From positions 7,688,001 through 7,752,000 of the forward strand of contig OX637287.1 in NCBI GenBank assembly GCA_951799445.1: a stretch of 64,000 nucleotides of DNA, read 5' to 3'. Numbering within the stretch: position 1 is the stretch's first letter; each line of letters begins with the position of its first letter. The stretch is from Pseudisothecium myosuroides (lineage: Eukaryota > Streptophyta > Bryopsida > Hypnales > Lembophyllaceae). The notes beneath the pieces are model-generated. The model did not search any database. It worked only from the letters and a program-made list of their open reading frames with translations, and was not told where the DNA came from. Position numbers and translations under genes: made by a program. Positions 35,161 to 46,680 of this stretch are shown here, piece by piece.

Positions 35161-36089
35161 TACCTTTACTTGCACTCTTGCCAGCAGACGCTTGTACGTC
35201 CGTCAGTGCAAACTGGCGTCTTGCCGGCACCCTTGCCAAACACAGGCCGACATATCAAGCGATATCACCTTGAATTTCAACTTACTAAATTTCACTTCTA
35301 AAATTCCTAGACATCAGAAGGTTAAGCAACCGAGTCGCAAAAAAATTGAAATTACGCGGACACAGCCAGCATCTGAAGGAAATTTCCTCTAAACAGACAA
35401 TTTTCTGTAGAAATGGCGAAGTTATGCTCAAATTACTAAAATAACTTGTCCAGGATTAGCGATTTGATTTTTGGAAATTGTGCACTTGATTTTTGGAAAT
35501 TAGAAATTGGAAATTTTCCAATTTGATTGAAATTGAGTAGCTCTTTCGTTCATCACCGCGTAGCAGTCCCGAGGTAATTACTCCGTATATGGTAGCCATG
35601 GCTGCCCCCGGGGGGCCGCCCGACTCTCCGAATTTGTGATAGCTTCACAAATTTCAAAATGATCCCTTGAAATTATTTCAAAGTCAATTCAAATGAACAC
35701 GTTAAGAGTTACTGCAACTCCAATGATCATGCAGACTGATCTGCACCACCAAATCTGGTGTAAGTGGTTTGGGATTTCAATTCCAGTCCAGCGCCGTTGA
35801 ATTGACGGCTTGTAAAATAGCACCCGACTGTAGAGATCTAGGTGAGACTTTCTGAGTTAATGCATCAATGTATTGCTGTACCGCTAAATGACATGTGACT
35901 TTTGCAATTTGAAGCGTCTGCAACGTGACATCACAAATTGACTGTCCATGTCATAACATTACAAAATCATATATGCGTACCAACTGGATTTCATGCGACT
36001 CCAACTAACTTAACAGCAGAATTATCAAACTGATATATATGTTGGTATAAGTGTTGATAATAGTCGCCAGAAAAAGTTATTGTACAGAC

Positions 36090-36095
36090 CACGTG
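36090..36095 (+). promoter_or_regulatory. G-box CACGTG upstream of micropeptide copy 3
   Basis: CAGACCACGTGGAAATACG; conserved with copy 2. Functional role unproven. Confidence 0.35.
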
Positions 36096-36489
36096 GAAAT
36101 ACGAACTCACCGACTTGAGTAAATTCCAGGAACTAATTCTCCATGTCTGATGGGTTGACCTGGTACTACGGACCGGAGTACAATTCTCCGTAGTACCTAC
36201 TGGTGGTCACTGGCTTGCTTAGTTTCAATTGTAGACCACAGTTTGAACAGACGTGGCACACTTGCATGTTAGTTTCTGCCCGACATTTTATGCGATCATG
36301 TCCAATTCACGATGACTTGCTAGAGGCGACATCCAAAATTCCAAATCTAGTCAATCCGAAGACGGCGGAAGAAAGGTCGTTAGTCAATTCAGATCGATCG
36401 CAACTACCGTGACCCTGATCTAGAGGCATAGGTCCTCCAGACATTACAGCCACCGCGTCGGCAAAATTAACCGAACACTTCATAGTAAC

Positions 36490-36621
36490 GTCAATTTCGT
36501 TACATTGGCTCGGTTCAGGCCGCACCCAAAAATCTATCCCAGTCCTAGTTTGTGACCTGAAATTAGACCTTTGTGAAGATATATGTCACAATTTTTGACT
36601 TGTGGAGTATCGCCAATTTAA
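36490..36621. mobile_element. MITE, family I, only in block G copy 3
   Basis: GTCAATTTCGTTACATTGGC at the left, GCCAATTTAACGAAATTGAC at the right. The equivalent point in copies 1 and 2 (ACTTCATA...ACAGCT) has no insert, so it arrived after duplication. Confidence 0.75.
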
Positions 36622-37298
36622 CGAAATTGACGTTGTAAATACGGCTCCGACAAATGAAGACATTTTTGAAAGGATTTGGATCAGCAATTAGTTCTAAAAG
36701 TCATTTCATTGGGCGCTAATTAATTTCTGAATTTCAGAATCATGTTTCGTCTTGATACGTTCCAGTGAACTTTTGACTGCCAAGACACAGCTTCCCAAGA
36801 GATTTAGTACGCGCAATCACTGAATTTTGAGTCCTTTTTTTTTCGTAATTTTACTTTCCTTTAATTTTGACGCAAATGAAGAACATTCAAACGTTGCAAG
36901 TGACCAGCAGAGTCACGAATCTGCAAGGACCGAGAGAAGTAAGCGCAAGTTGTCGACGGATGACGGTTCAAATTACAGACACGAGCTGATAATGTGTCTG
37001 CAATTGTGCATGTCGGCCAATTCAAAGACTGCGTCAAATTTGGTTTTTACCAAGATTGCATGTCTGCCAAGTCAATTTAGTTGTGTTTGAACTTCCAATT
37101 ATCGAAAAGGTTTAGTCTGGAGTCGCTGAACATCACTGGCCGGTGAGAGACTACGTAGCGAAAGCTAGATTGGGGACACAATTGTAAGTCAAGACCCAGA
37201 AGATTCATCGGTTTCAAACACTGTTACCCCCACGTACCGTAACATGAATCCATCCGCCTTTGATTAAAGAGTTTGTCTGGCAGCGCGTTATGCAAACT

Positions 37299-37305
37299 TA
37301 TATAA
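37299..37305 (+). promoter_or_regulatory. TATA box of micropeptide gene copy 3
   Basis: TCTGGCAGCGCG, TGCAAACT, then TATATAATG. The ATG is about 270 nt downstream. Confidence 0.65.
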
Positions 37306-37573
37306 TGAAGTCTACATCTCCAACTGAACTCCACACTCACCCATTGATTCATCAGATTTCAAATCGTGAGCTAGCTTTCACTGCAAGTGCCGTGCTGTGC
37401 TCTCGATCAATCACTTCGATAGGGGTTTTGCACTAGTGTTCATTGGCAAGTGACTGGTAATCTGAGACCAGAAATTCAGGCTGTGATCTGTGAAAACTAT
37501 TCATAAACGCGGCTAATTGCTGTTCAGTACTGTATCAATCTTGTTTGAGTTCGGGAAGAGATTTGCTGCGGTC

Positions 37574-37693
37574 ATGGCGCCTTTGGTGGAGGAGCTGATT
37601 TCAATTGCAAATGACTCTGAAGGTGAAGGAGACGGAGATAAAACTCCAACTCACCCATGCGGGACTAAAGGCTGCCCCATTTGTGGCACTTGA
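37574..37693 (+). CDS. Small Cys-motif peptide, copy 3 (39 aa)
   Basis: Unrecognised. It starts MAPLVEELISIAND, has an acidic middle SEGEGDGDK and ends THPCGTKGCPICGT, keeping C-x4-C-x2-C and the last six residues of copy 1. Relative to copy 1 it carries a net 12-nt, frame-preserving expansion in the acidic middle. A one-base loss just after the stop destroys the antisense ORF present in copies 1 and 2 without touching the sense frame, which argues that the sense frame is the constrained one. First ATG of the predicted leader. Probably the best candidate for a working member together with copy 1. Confidence 0.6.
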   Translation: MAPLVEELISIANDSEGEGDGDKTPTHPCGTKGCPICGT

Positions 37694-38080
37694 TCAGGCA
37701 CCGGGCCTGGTAACCTGTTGGAGCCGACCTTGTGCACACTGTGACCGTCATACGTCCGGCCTGCCCGAAATCCTATTCAATATGTGACACTTGTACAGTT
37801 CTCACGTCGCATTGACGATGAGATTAATTGGCAGCTAGTGGAAGGTACTTAACTAATTAGCCCAAACTTCTCTCAATAAGATTCATTCTGAATGTTTTTG
37901 TTGAGACTTTTTATAGCATTGGAGTAGTATGTGTCTTCATAATAATGAAGCCTAGAATTATGATCTATTTTCATTGGGGTGATAGATTGATATTAAGATA
38001 AGGTGCTTACGACAAATGCAAACTGGTTTGGTTGCATTAATTGGGGCACACCATTTGTTTCGATTCTGCTCTGGAGGATC

Positions 38081-38086
38081 AATAAA
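38081..38086 (+). terminator. Polyadenylation signal AATAAA, micropeptide copy 3
   Basis: GGAGGATCAATAAATTAAG, collinear with the other copies. Confidence 0.5.
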
Positions 38087-39135
38087 TTAAGTACCTTCTG
38101 TCTGCGAACTTGTATGTCCATTTAGAACAGGATTTCTGCTTAGGTGAAGAGTACGTGCTAATGAATTTATTAAATGACATGTATGCGTGCTGGCCTAGCC
38201 CGGGCTTCTCATGTTCACTCGGAATGAATCTTAAGGAGTCTTGAATCGATACTAATAATAATGAGTTGGTTTGTGAAATAAGTCCAGAAAACAAACCAAC
38301 TGTGGTCCAGTTAAGTGGTGGTAATTGTTTACACCGAATGTAGAACTAGACCTTGATCTATGTATTTGAGTTGTTCAAGTTCTATAACTCCAAATGAACT
38401 TGTTGAACTTCCAATCTTTGTATATGCCGTATATTTTAGAGCTCTGGGAATTTAAACGTCTCAAATTTGGTGCTTGTGAAATTATCCATTTTCAAGAAGT
38501 ATGACCACGGCACCACGCCTGGGTGTCCAAAACTTTTCGCACACTTCTGTATGTGATTCACCTCAATGTCAAACAATTATGAGATTAGGCAGACGTACAA
38601 CCTTTGAATCTGCAAGGACTGGTGCAATGATCATATATGGAGCTCGTCCCATGTAATCCTTTCCTAAACTCTTTTCATAGTTCAAGCACTTGCGGTTTAT
38701 GCAATCTCAAGATAATGCTTGTGTACGTAGGATTCTCGATGGATTACTAATCAAGTTCAACAATTTTTAGTTTCTTGGAACATAGGCAGGCAAGGTTGTC
38801 ATATAGCACTTTCTGGGTTATTTAACTGGTTAAGCAGTCTGGACTCTGGAGAGCGTATTGCATTATAACTGTTTTTTTGTTTTTATCTGTGTGTTCATAT
38901 TCAGACACTGCTGTCCATTATGCACTCTGATGATATGAAAATCCTCAATCTCTTTAATGTTAAAGTGCGTACGTCCGATTCAATTTTGCGTAGCACTAGT
39001 GAGACTCGATCGGGTCTAAGTAATTTTTGAGAGGACACATTGTCAGGAGCCAACTTTGTGGACCAGCCTTTGCTGTGGCTCCTTGTAGGCTTGTAGAGCT
39101 ACTTGGATACATTGACTCAAAATTGGGAATCAGGT

Positions 39136-39270
39136 AGCATTGAAGGACGTGCAAGCAGTGTATAGTTGCAAATTATATCTGTCCCCTTGAAGTCTCGAAG
39201 CAACTGTTGCCATAATTTTGTTGGATGGACACATAATTTTCCCATTCTTGATAGCAGTCTGGGACAATGT
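39136..39270 (-). repeat. Inverted left-end fragment of block G
   Basis: On the minus strand this reads CCCAGACTGCTATCAAGAAT..., CTTCGAGACTTCAAGGGGAC and GCTTGCACGTCCTTCAATGC, that is, the block G segment corresponding to about 15708-15842 in copy 1. It is the part missing from the left of copy 3. Confidence 0.75.
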
Positions 39271-39288
39271 TCAAGGAGAATCGCTGGT

Positions 39289-39602
39289 TAAGCGGTAGTC
39301 TGCTCTTAATGCGAACATTTAAGAGGTGTGTCCCTTTTAGGGGAAGCTAAAACTCCTTAAAACAATTTTCAGTAAATTTTCATGGGAAGAAAAACAGAAT
39401 TGGCATCTAACCCAAGTCGTTCATATTTTTTGGATCTTTGAGGAATTACTTACAAATTTTTGAAGTTGAAACGCAGTGGTCACTGAAAGTGACCTCCTCT
39501 TGAACTGTACACTGTTGGTACATTGACTAAAGCAAAATGTACCTGTGTGCCATGATCGGTTTTAGAGGCTAGTTGCTTTTAGAATGGCTTACTACTGCCT
39601 TA
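39289..39602. repeat. Repeat H, copy 3
   Basis: TAAGCGGTAGTCTGCTC at the start and ACTACTGCCTTA at the end form a weak inverted repeat. The interior matches H1 and H2. Length 314 bp. Confidence 0.6.
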
Positions 39603-40396
39603 GTTCATTGTTAGCCAGTGCCTTTGGAAAAATAATCGGCTATTCAAAATTTTTATCAATCTATCCAATGCAAAAGACTACAAGTGCAAATTGTGATTCA
39701 AAACTCATGACTTAGATTTATAAATGCATCTTGTGAAGACAAAGCAAATGATAACAAGAAGTTCACTTATAGTTAAATATTAGAAAAGTTTTCATGAAGA
39801 CCCCCTAAAAACCAAATCCCTTATACCAAGGTTGTCTTTACAAACATCACGATACAACGTCTAAGACGTCTATTAGATCCCCAGTCTGTCTAATAGAGTC
39901 AAAAAAATAGTTGACTTTGAGGTTGACTTTCAAAAAAATTACCCTCCATTTAGTTAAGCCTTCATGGATGTCATGTGGCATTTGCTTAGCACTTTGAAGG
40001 GCTCGTGCATGTGTTTAACGTGGAAGAGCAACTAAAGGTAGGATGACTACTTCTAAAGTGAGTGTAGTTGGCAAAAACCAATTGCGGGTGGACATAAAGG
40101 CAATTGTGGGTGGGCATGCAAAGGGCAACTATGGGTTGAATGAAGGGTAACTTTGGTCTTTAGGTGCCAAGTGAGCAAAAAGGCACGTGCAAGATAAAAC
40201 ACATGCACATGCAAAGGGGTGACCACAAGAAGAAAGCCCAATCTCCTTCAAAAAAGAAAAAATTATAAAAAAATAAAAGATGTTCTTATATGAATTTTCA
40301 ACCCTCATTTTTATCTTAAAATCAATGTGTCAAACACTAAATAATTAGGATGAATCTTTGCAAATTGCAAATAATAAAGGAAAATTACCTATTTAA
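39603..40396. other. Intergenic DNA ending in a satellite-like unit
   Basis: No gene. 40060-40260 resembles 45350-45480 (GGCACATGCAA, CCAATCTCCTTCAAA). 40270-40396 is a unit of the repeat described at 43220-46980. Confidence 0.4.
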
Positions 40397-40656
40397 GTTC
40401 CAATGTCCTTTCAAGCGACAAAATGGATTTCAAGTAGGTTCCTATAGTCTCAATTTTCATCATAATTTTTTGAAACTTCTTTTGAAGACAGGAAAATACA
40501 TTAGCTTTTGGGTAGTATAATTTTCATTTCAGTCAATACTTGAAAACAAGAGTTAAGTCCAAAAAAAGATTTGTCGGGTAGAACCAAAAAAATGATAAAA
40601 AGTCAAAATAAATTTTTTCTAAATTTTGTTTCTTATAGAAAATATCCTTGTCTACA

Positions 40657-41809
40657 TATGTGAATGCAAGAAACACCTATACTATTTTGCGTCACACCTT
40701 GCGTTTTGAATTGTTTTTTGGCCATAACTTTTGTATTTTGACTCCAAATGACTCAAGACTTATAGGTAAGGTACTCATGTCTATTATACACCTTGCCTAA
40801 TTTTTTTTGTAATTTTCAAAAATAATTTATTGTCCACTAATTAACTATTTTAAATAGCACCCAATTTTATGTCACACTTGCCAATTTGGAGTTTCTTAGT
40901 ACTATTTAGTACTCAAAGAAATGAATTTTGAGCTGAAATTTTGAGGAAATGGTCTTCTAGTAGACTTATAGCTACTTTCCAAAGGAATTCTAAAAATAAT
41001 TAATTGTGTGTGGTGTGGAAGTCCACAAAGTGCGCTTCTTTCTGCTTGCATGTTGGAACATATACAATATTATTTTAAAGTTTTTTTGGGTGAATGACCA
41101 TCTCCATGGAGTTCTTACAAATGGCCAATTTTTATTTATATATTCACTTTTTCTGTTTTTAGCTAATTAAAACATCAAAATATCCATTTTCTTGAGATTT
41201 GGCACTTTTACAGTTCTCTTGCTTAGAAATTTTTTTAATGAATTTCCTTTGGTAATTACCTTCATTCTAGGAGCATCCTCAGTCCGCGCAGATTTGAGCC
41301 ACGACAACTATAACTTCTGCGTGGTTTGCAGAATGGCTACGGAAACTGGCCCCAATGCGAACGGCACTTCTCATGTCACTTTCCCAAGCGCGGCATTTCT
41401 CGGCTTCCGCACGGCAAAAATTGGTCCTTTGCTACGCCTTCCAAACTCCTTTGCACTCCTTGGTCAACACTAATAATAGAGAGGAGGAGGTCTACAAAAG
41501 TGGAAGAGCTGCCACCGTGCTACCACTGTGCTGTGCAGAGCCTTTTGGAGTTCCAAATCCCGTCAATGCATTGAGGCGTTTGAGACAGGAAAAGCCACGC
41601 TGAAAAAACGTGGACGGGAATCGAAACTGCATGTATCGTTGCTGTGTCGTTTTGCGGGCGTAGCATTGAGGATGCTCTAAAGGTATATACATTAGCCATA
41701 TTTTTTTTATTTCTTAAAAATTATTTTTCTAATTTTAAAGTACTACAAAAAAAAATAATGAGTACTGTCAAAACGCAACAAAATTGGCAGGTGTTTCTAA
41801 CACTCACCT
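40657..41809 (+). mobile_element. Subfamily A transposon in B6, itself carrying a MITE
   Basis: Left ATGTGAATGCAAGAAACACC, right GGTGTTTCTAACACTCACCT, with perfect ACAT duplications (40653-40656 and 41810-41813). Uninterrupted B copies read TCTACATGGAAAG at this place, confirming the empty site. Without the 407-bp MITE and its 3-bp duplication it is about 743 bp. Confidence 0.85.
41271..41677. mobile_element. PIF/Harbinger-like MITE (407 bp), GC-rich
   Basis: GAGCATCCTCAGTCC at the left, GCATTGAGGATGCTC at the right, with 3-bp flanks TAG and TAA (ancestral TTAAAGG/CTAAAGG seen in sister A elements). The interior is much GC-richer than everything around it. Three overlapping frames in it have no conserved motif and are ignored. 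Confidence 0.7.
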
Positions 41810-41893
41810 ACATGAAAATATTTTATTCATTCTATTTGGACTAGTGATTAAAAAGTAAACAATCTTGTTTTTTAGCAAATCTAAGCATCTTCT

Positions 41894-42619
41894 GGGTGGT
41901 TGCATGAAACACTTGTACTATTTTCTATCACACGTCGCATGCTGATTAGTTTTTTGGCCATAATTCTTGGGTTTTGACTCCAAATGATTCAAAATTCATA
42001 GACAAGGTATTGATGACTACTATACACCTTGTCTATTTTTTTGGAATTTTTAAAAAATGTTTTACTATTTAATAATAGCCCCCGATATTATATCACAAAT
42101 GCCAATTTGGAGGTTTTTAGTACTATTTAGTACCCATAAAAATGAATTTGGAGCTGAAATTTGGTAGAGATGGTCTTCTAGTAGACTTGTAGCTATTGTC
42201 CAAATGAATTCTAAAAATACTTAATTTTGTGTGGTGTAGAAGTCCACAAATTGAGTCCCTTTCTACTAGCATTTTGAAGCATGTAAAAAATTATTTTTGT
42301 GATTTTTTTGGTAAATGACCATAGAGTTGCCACAAGTGGCCAATTTTTATTTTTTTTATTTAAGTTTTTTCCTATTTTCTACTAATTAAAACATCAAAGT
42401 ATGTATTTTCTTAAGATTTGGCACTTTTCTAGTTCTCCTACTTAGAGAATTTTTTAATGAATTTCCTTTGGTGGTTACCTTCATCTTAAAGGTGTATACA
42501 TTAGTCATATTTTTTAATTTTATTAAAAATTGATTTTTTAATTTTAAAGTACTCCAGAAAAAATCATGAGTACTATTGCAAAACGCAACGAATGATACAT
42601 GTGTTTCGTGCAATCACCC
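41894..42619 (+). mobile_element. Subfamily A transposon in B6, perfect 4-bp TSD
   Basis: GGGTGGTTGCATGAAACACT at the left, GTGTTTCGTGCAATCACCC at the right, 726 bp. TTCT duplicated (41890-41893 and 42620-42623). B2 (near 55929), B4 (near 59762) and B5 (near 62351) show the uninterrupted target GCATCTTCTTGAAAAAA or a near match. Confidence 0.92.
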
Positions 42620-43082
42620 TTCTTGAAAAAATAACTTATATTCGGATTCATTTTTAAATGCAATTTTCAAAAAAATTCAAAAAAAAATTTCGACAGGGTT
42701 TAGTTCACTTCCTAGAGCAATCTTATTATTGGAATGAATGTGTTTCAATTCTATCTTACAATTATTAACAATTTAGTTTTTGTTCAATCTTTGATCTACT
42801 TCTATTTAGCAATTTTTTGAAAGAATGAAAATCAAATAAGTTTTTTGTGAATTTTTTTTCCTAGACTTTCAACTTAGTTTTTCAACATAAATTTTTTTAT
42901 TCAAAAATTATAGTAAAAAAATTTTTAGCTAAGAGGATTCAAAGCCTTAAAATCTAAGCAATCAAGGTGCAAAGGAACCTACTTTCTTCACTTTGAATGC
43001 AAATGTTTTGCAGTCCTTATAGTCAAATTTTTTTAAATTTTTTCCATACACTTGTATACTATTTTAGTACAAGATTTAACAA

Positions 43083-43083
43083 T

Positions 43084-43129
<46 letters not shown>
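43083..43129. repeat. AT dinucleotide microsatellite
   Basis: Alternating AT, interrupted once by C, inside the right part of element B6. Confidence 0.9.
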
Positions 43130-43134
<5 letters not shown>

Positions 43135-43876
43135 ATAATTTCTAAAATGTTTCGCAATAGAAATGGCAATCTTGAGTGGTTGTTGATGGACTTGAATGGA
43201 CTTGAATGGACTTTAGGGGCTAAATCTCTACCCTTTATTTATTTTCAAAATATCAACATGACAAATAATACATGATTATTTAAGAATTTCAAAAGGTAAA
43301 TGGATAAGTTCTTACTTAAATCTCTACCTTTTATATTTTGTTTTTAAATCAATGTGAAAAATAATTATAAATTAGGAATGCTCTTTGAAAAAATAAAAAA
43401 AATTTAATGAAAAAAGTTCCTACTTAAATCTTCACCCTTTATTTGTTATTCATAAAATCAAAGTGACAAAGAATTCATGATAAGAAAGAATCTTGGAGAA
43501 TTGCAAAAAGAAATAGGGAAGTTCTTATTTAAATTTCCATTCTTTATCTTCAATTATAAAATCACTATGACAAATAGTACTCCAGTACTTTAATAGAATG
43601 ATTCTTTGAAATTCCAAAAAATAAATGGAGAAGGTTTTACTTAAATCTCCACCCATTATTTTTAAGTATAAAATCAAAGTAACAAATAATTCATGATGGA
43701 AAGGAGTCTTAGAGAATTCCCCTCCCAAAAAATAGAAAAAGGAAAATTTCTTAATTAAATTACTATCCTTTATTTTTAATGTTAAATCAAAGTAGCAAAT
43801 AATATACGAATAGGATGATTCTTTGAGGATTGTAAAAAGTAAATAGATAAGTTCTTACAATCCTACTTAATCCCTA

Positions 43877-44700
43877 AGGGCCAATGGAATTATTATTTTT
43901 TTCTTTGAAATTTTCACACAACATATAGTCAAGGAGTAGCTTTAAGGTGCAACAATTTTTGTAACTTTTTATTACATGGTTAAAAAATTATTGTATGATA
44001 TGAGTTAGATAGCTCAAAAAAATCACTTTTTCAAGAAACAAAAATTTGAACTTGGTTTTCTATATTTATATATATGTAGAAAGCTTTGAATCATTCTATT
44101 TTGATTAATGAAAAGAAAGTTACGAGGTTTTTTTGTTTGCAGGCAATTATAGAATGCCTATTCTAAAATAAACTTTGAAGTCCTTTAGTTAACTAAATTT
44201 TTGATATTTTTTGAAAAACAAATCATAGGATGTAGGTTGTTTATTATATCCATTGGAATTGGCATTTTTCAATTCTATAATTGAATTTGTAACAAATTAG
44301 TATTTTGAATCATTCTTTACTTTTTTCTACTTACTATTTTTATCAAGAATGAAAATAAGATTTATTATATGTGTTTCCAACTTATTTCTTCAACATATTA
44401 TGGAGAGTTTCAAATTGTAGGATCTGCATATTTTTGGGTAAATGATGTTTGAAAGATGAAATCTTTTCATTTGGAAAGAATTGAAAATACTTCTCTTTGG
44501 ATTTCAAGCATCACAATCTTGCAATTGGTATTGTTTTTTGTTCTAAAATTTTAGAACTTGGGTGTATTCTAACACATTAACTAAAAAATCCAATGTTTGG
44601 ATTTGTTAAAAAATATATCTACATAAAGATTTTAGGCTTGCTTTAGAGACTAATATTTTAAAGCAGTTTGGGGTATCTAAATATGAAAGAACTTTAGGGA
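43877..44700. mobile_element. Decayed B-like element in the satellite
   Basis: GCAATTATAGAATGCC, AAGTCCTTTAGTTAACT and GGAATTGGCATTTTTCAATTC parallel B3 in inverse. The right end AACTTTAGGGACTAAATC is a mutated form of GACTTTAGGGGTTAA. Confidence 0.5.
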
Positions 44701-45944
44701 CTAAATCGTCACTGTGTTTAAAAATCAACATGACCAATAATTCATGATTAGGAAGATTATTTGAGAAATAAATAGGAAAGTTCTGACTTAAGTATCCATA
44801 TGGTGTTTTTATTCTTAAATCAAGTTCACAATTAATTTGTGATTAGAGGAATTTTTGGAAATTGCAATAATTAAGAGGGGAAGTTATCACTTAAATCTCT
44901 ACTTATTAATTTTTTTTTAAAAATGAACATTACAAATAGTATATCGATAGGATGAATTTTTGTAAATAAAGAATAGAAAAATTTCCTCTTCAAATCACTA
45001 TCCCTTATTTATTATAATTAATATTAATGTGACAAATAATTCATGATTGATTATTATAGAAGAGTGGTCCTTTATTGTTTCAAAAGAATTTCTTTGCCTT
45101 CAAGCATTAGAAAAAGAATGGGGTCTCAAGAAGTCACCACCTCTGGACTACCAGTATAACATGTCTTCTCTGAATAAAAAAATAATATTTTTTTAGGATG
45201 CTATGCCAATTTTAAATTAAATTTTTTTTTAAGAATATCTTTTTTATTCATACTATTGGTTCACCTCTAGTAACCCTCTTGACGCCTCATTATTTCTCTA
45301 ATGGGGTGTATGTGGGTGGGGCAACCTCGCAAAGGTGACTGTGAGTAGGAAAAAAGGCCTATGTCCTTCAAAAATATTTTTTCTTTTCCAAAAGGCACAT
45401 GCAATAGGGGTGATTGTGGATAGTTGAAAAGGCCAATCTCCTTCAAAGACTTTTTTCCTCCCTCAAAGCTTCACACGGTAGGGCAACTGCAAATACTTGT
45501 TTATTTCATAATTGAAAATAAAAGGGCAAAGATTTAAATAAAATCTTCCCTATTTATTTTTTGCAATTGTCCAAGACTCTTCCTAACCATGAACAATTTA
45601 TCACTTTGATATTATTAAAAAAAAATGACGATGATTTAAGTAAAAACTACCCCTTTTAATTTTTGCAATTTTCAAAGAGTCCTTCTAATCATAAATCTCA
45701 TATCATGCTGATTTTTGAAAATAAAAAGGAAGAGTGGAAAGTAAAGTAAGAACGTATCAGTTTATATTTTGTAATTCTAAAGAAATCATCCTACTCATGT
45801 ATTGTTTTTTGCAATGATCTAATAATAAAAACCTTGGTAGAAATTTAAATAAGAGTGTTTGATTTATTTTTGACAATCCTTAGAGACTTCTTTTGATAAT
45901 GAATTTTTTTTTTGATTTTTTTAAATAAAAAATAATGGGTGGAA

Positions 45945-46680
45945 GGGTCATTGCAAGAAATAGTGGTACTGGATATTTGTCACAAACGTAGTGTTGAATC
46001 TTTCTTTTGCAATATCTTCTTGAGGTTGACTCGCATGAATTTGAAATTTTTATTGGAGATGTATATCTTGAGTGTATTTATATTTCATATTTTTCAGAAA
46101 TTAAAAAAAATCATTTTATATTTAAAAGTCAATTAAATTAATATGTCAGGTTTTGCGTTTTAGGGGTTTTGACTACTATGGAGTCCCCAAATTTAATTAT
46201 TTAGAGCTGAAATTTCTATGGTCTATTTGCGTAGTAGGAACTCATGTTTTTGCCGAAGGAAATTTAAAAATATTTTATTTTGTGTTCTCTACGTCCATGC
46301 AAAGAGGGCTCCCTTGCGCGCGCAGTTCTGAACATTTAAGATGGTTTCAAGATCAAAGTTTTGGTGAAAATTCTTCATCATGAAGTCTTCCCAAATGGTC
46401 TATTTTTAATTTCTTTGAAAATTGTTTTTTCTATTTTTTACAAATTAAAACATCAAAGTATGTATTTTCTTCAAAATTTCAGCTTTTTCTTGTGAATAAC
46501 TTTTGACTCAGATTTTTTTTAGGTTTGAAATTTTGGTGATATGCTATTTATAGTATTGTACTAATTATCCTTATTTTATTTTATTTTTAAAAATTCATAT
46601 GCAAAAGCTCATGAGTACTAGAGTACTAGCCAAAAACAGCCAAAGTGGAACAAAAGTGACACTCTTTCTTGCAACGACCC
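45945..46680 (+). mobile_element. Non-autonomous DNA transposon, 4-bp-TSD family (subfamily C)
   Basis: Left GGGTCATTGCAAGAAA, right TTTCTTGCAACGACCC, perfect GGAA duplications (45941-45944 and 46681-46684), 736 bp. Inserted in an inverted satellite unit. Contains GCGCGCGC-like CCTTGCGCGCGCAGTTCTG. No conserved ORF. Confidence 0.88.

Larger units (their letters stand above)
35185..39105 (+). repeat. Duplicated block G, copy 3 (left end truncated)
   Basis: Collinear with copies 1 and 2 from the point corresponding to about 15830 through TTGTAGGCTTGTAGAGC. The missing left end is found inverted beyond its right end (39136-39270). Flanked by H repeats on both sides. Confidence 0.85.
40397..43219 (+). 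mobile_element. TTAA-site element B6, interrupted by two subfamily A insertions
   Basis: Left TTAA at 40393-40396; right GACTTTAGGGG followed by CTAA. Removing the two inserts and their 4-bp duplications leaves about 936 bp, the length of the other B copies. Body landmarks: TCCTATAGTCTCAATTTTCAT, AGCATCTTCTTGAAAAAATA after rejoining, AATCTTATTATTGGAATGA. The whole sits inside a satellite unit. Confidence 0.8.

Noticed and set aside
41192..41692. Overlapping ORFs of 66-93 codons in a GC-rich patch
   Set aside because: They lie in a MITE with clear ends. No frame has conserved motifs, and they run across the element border.
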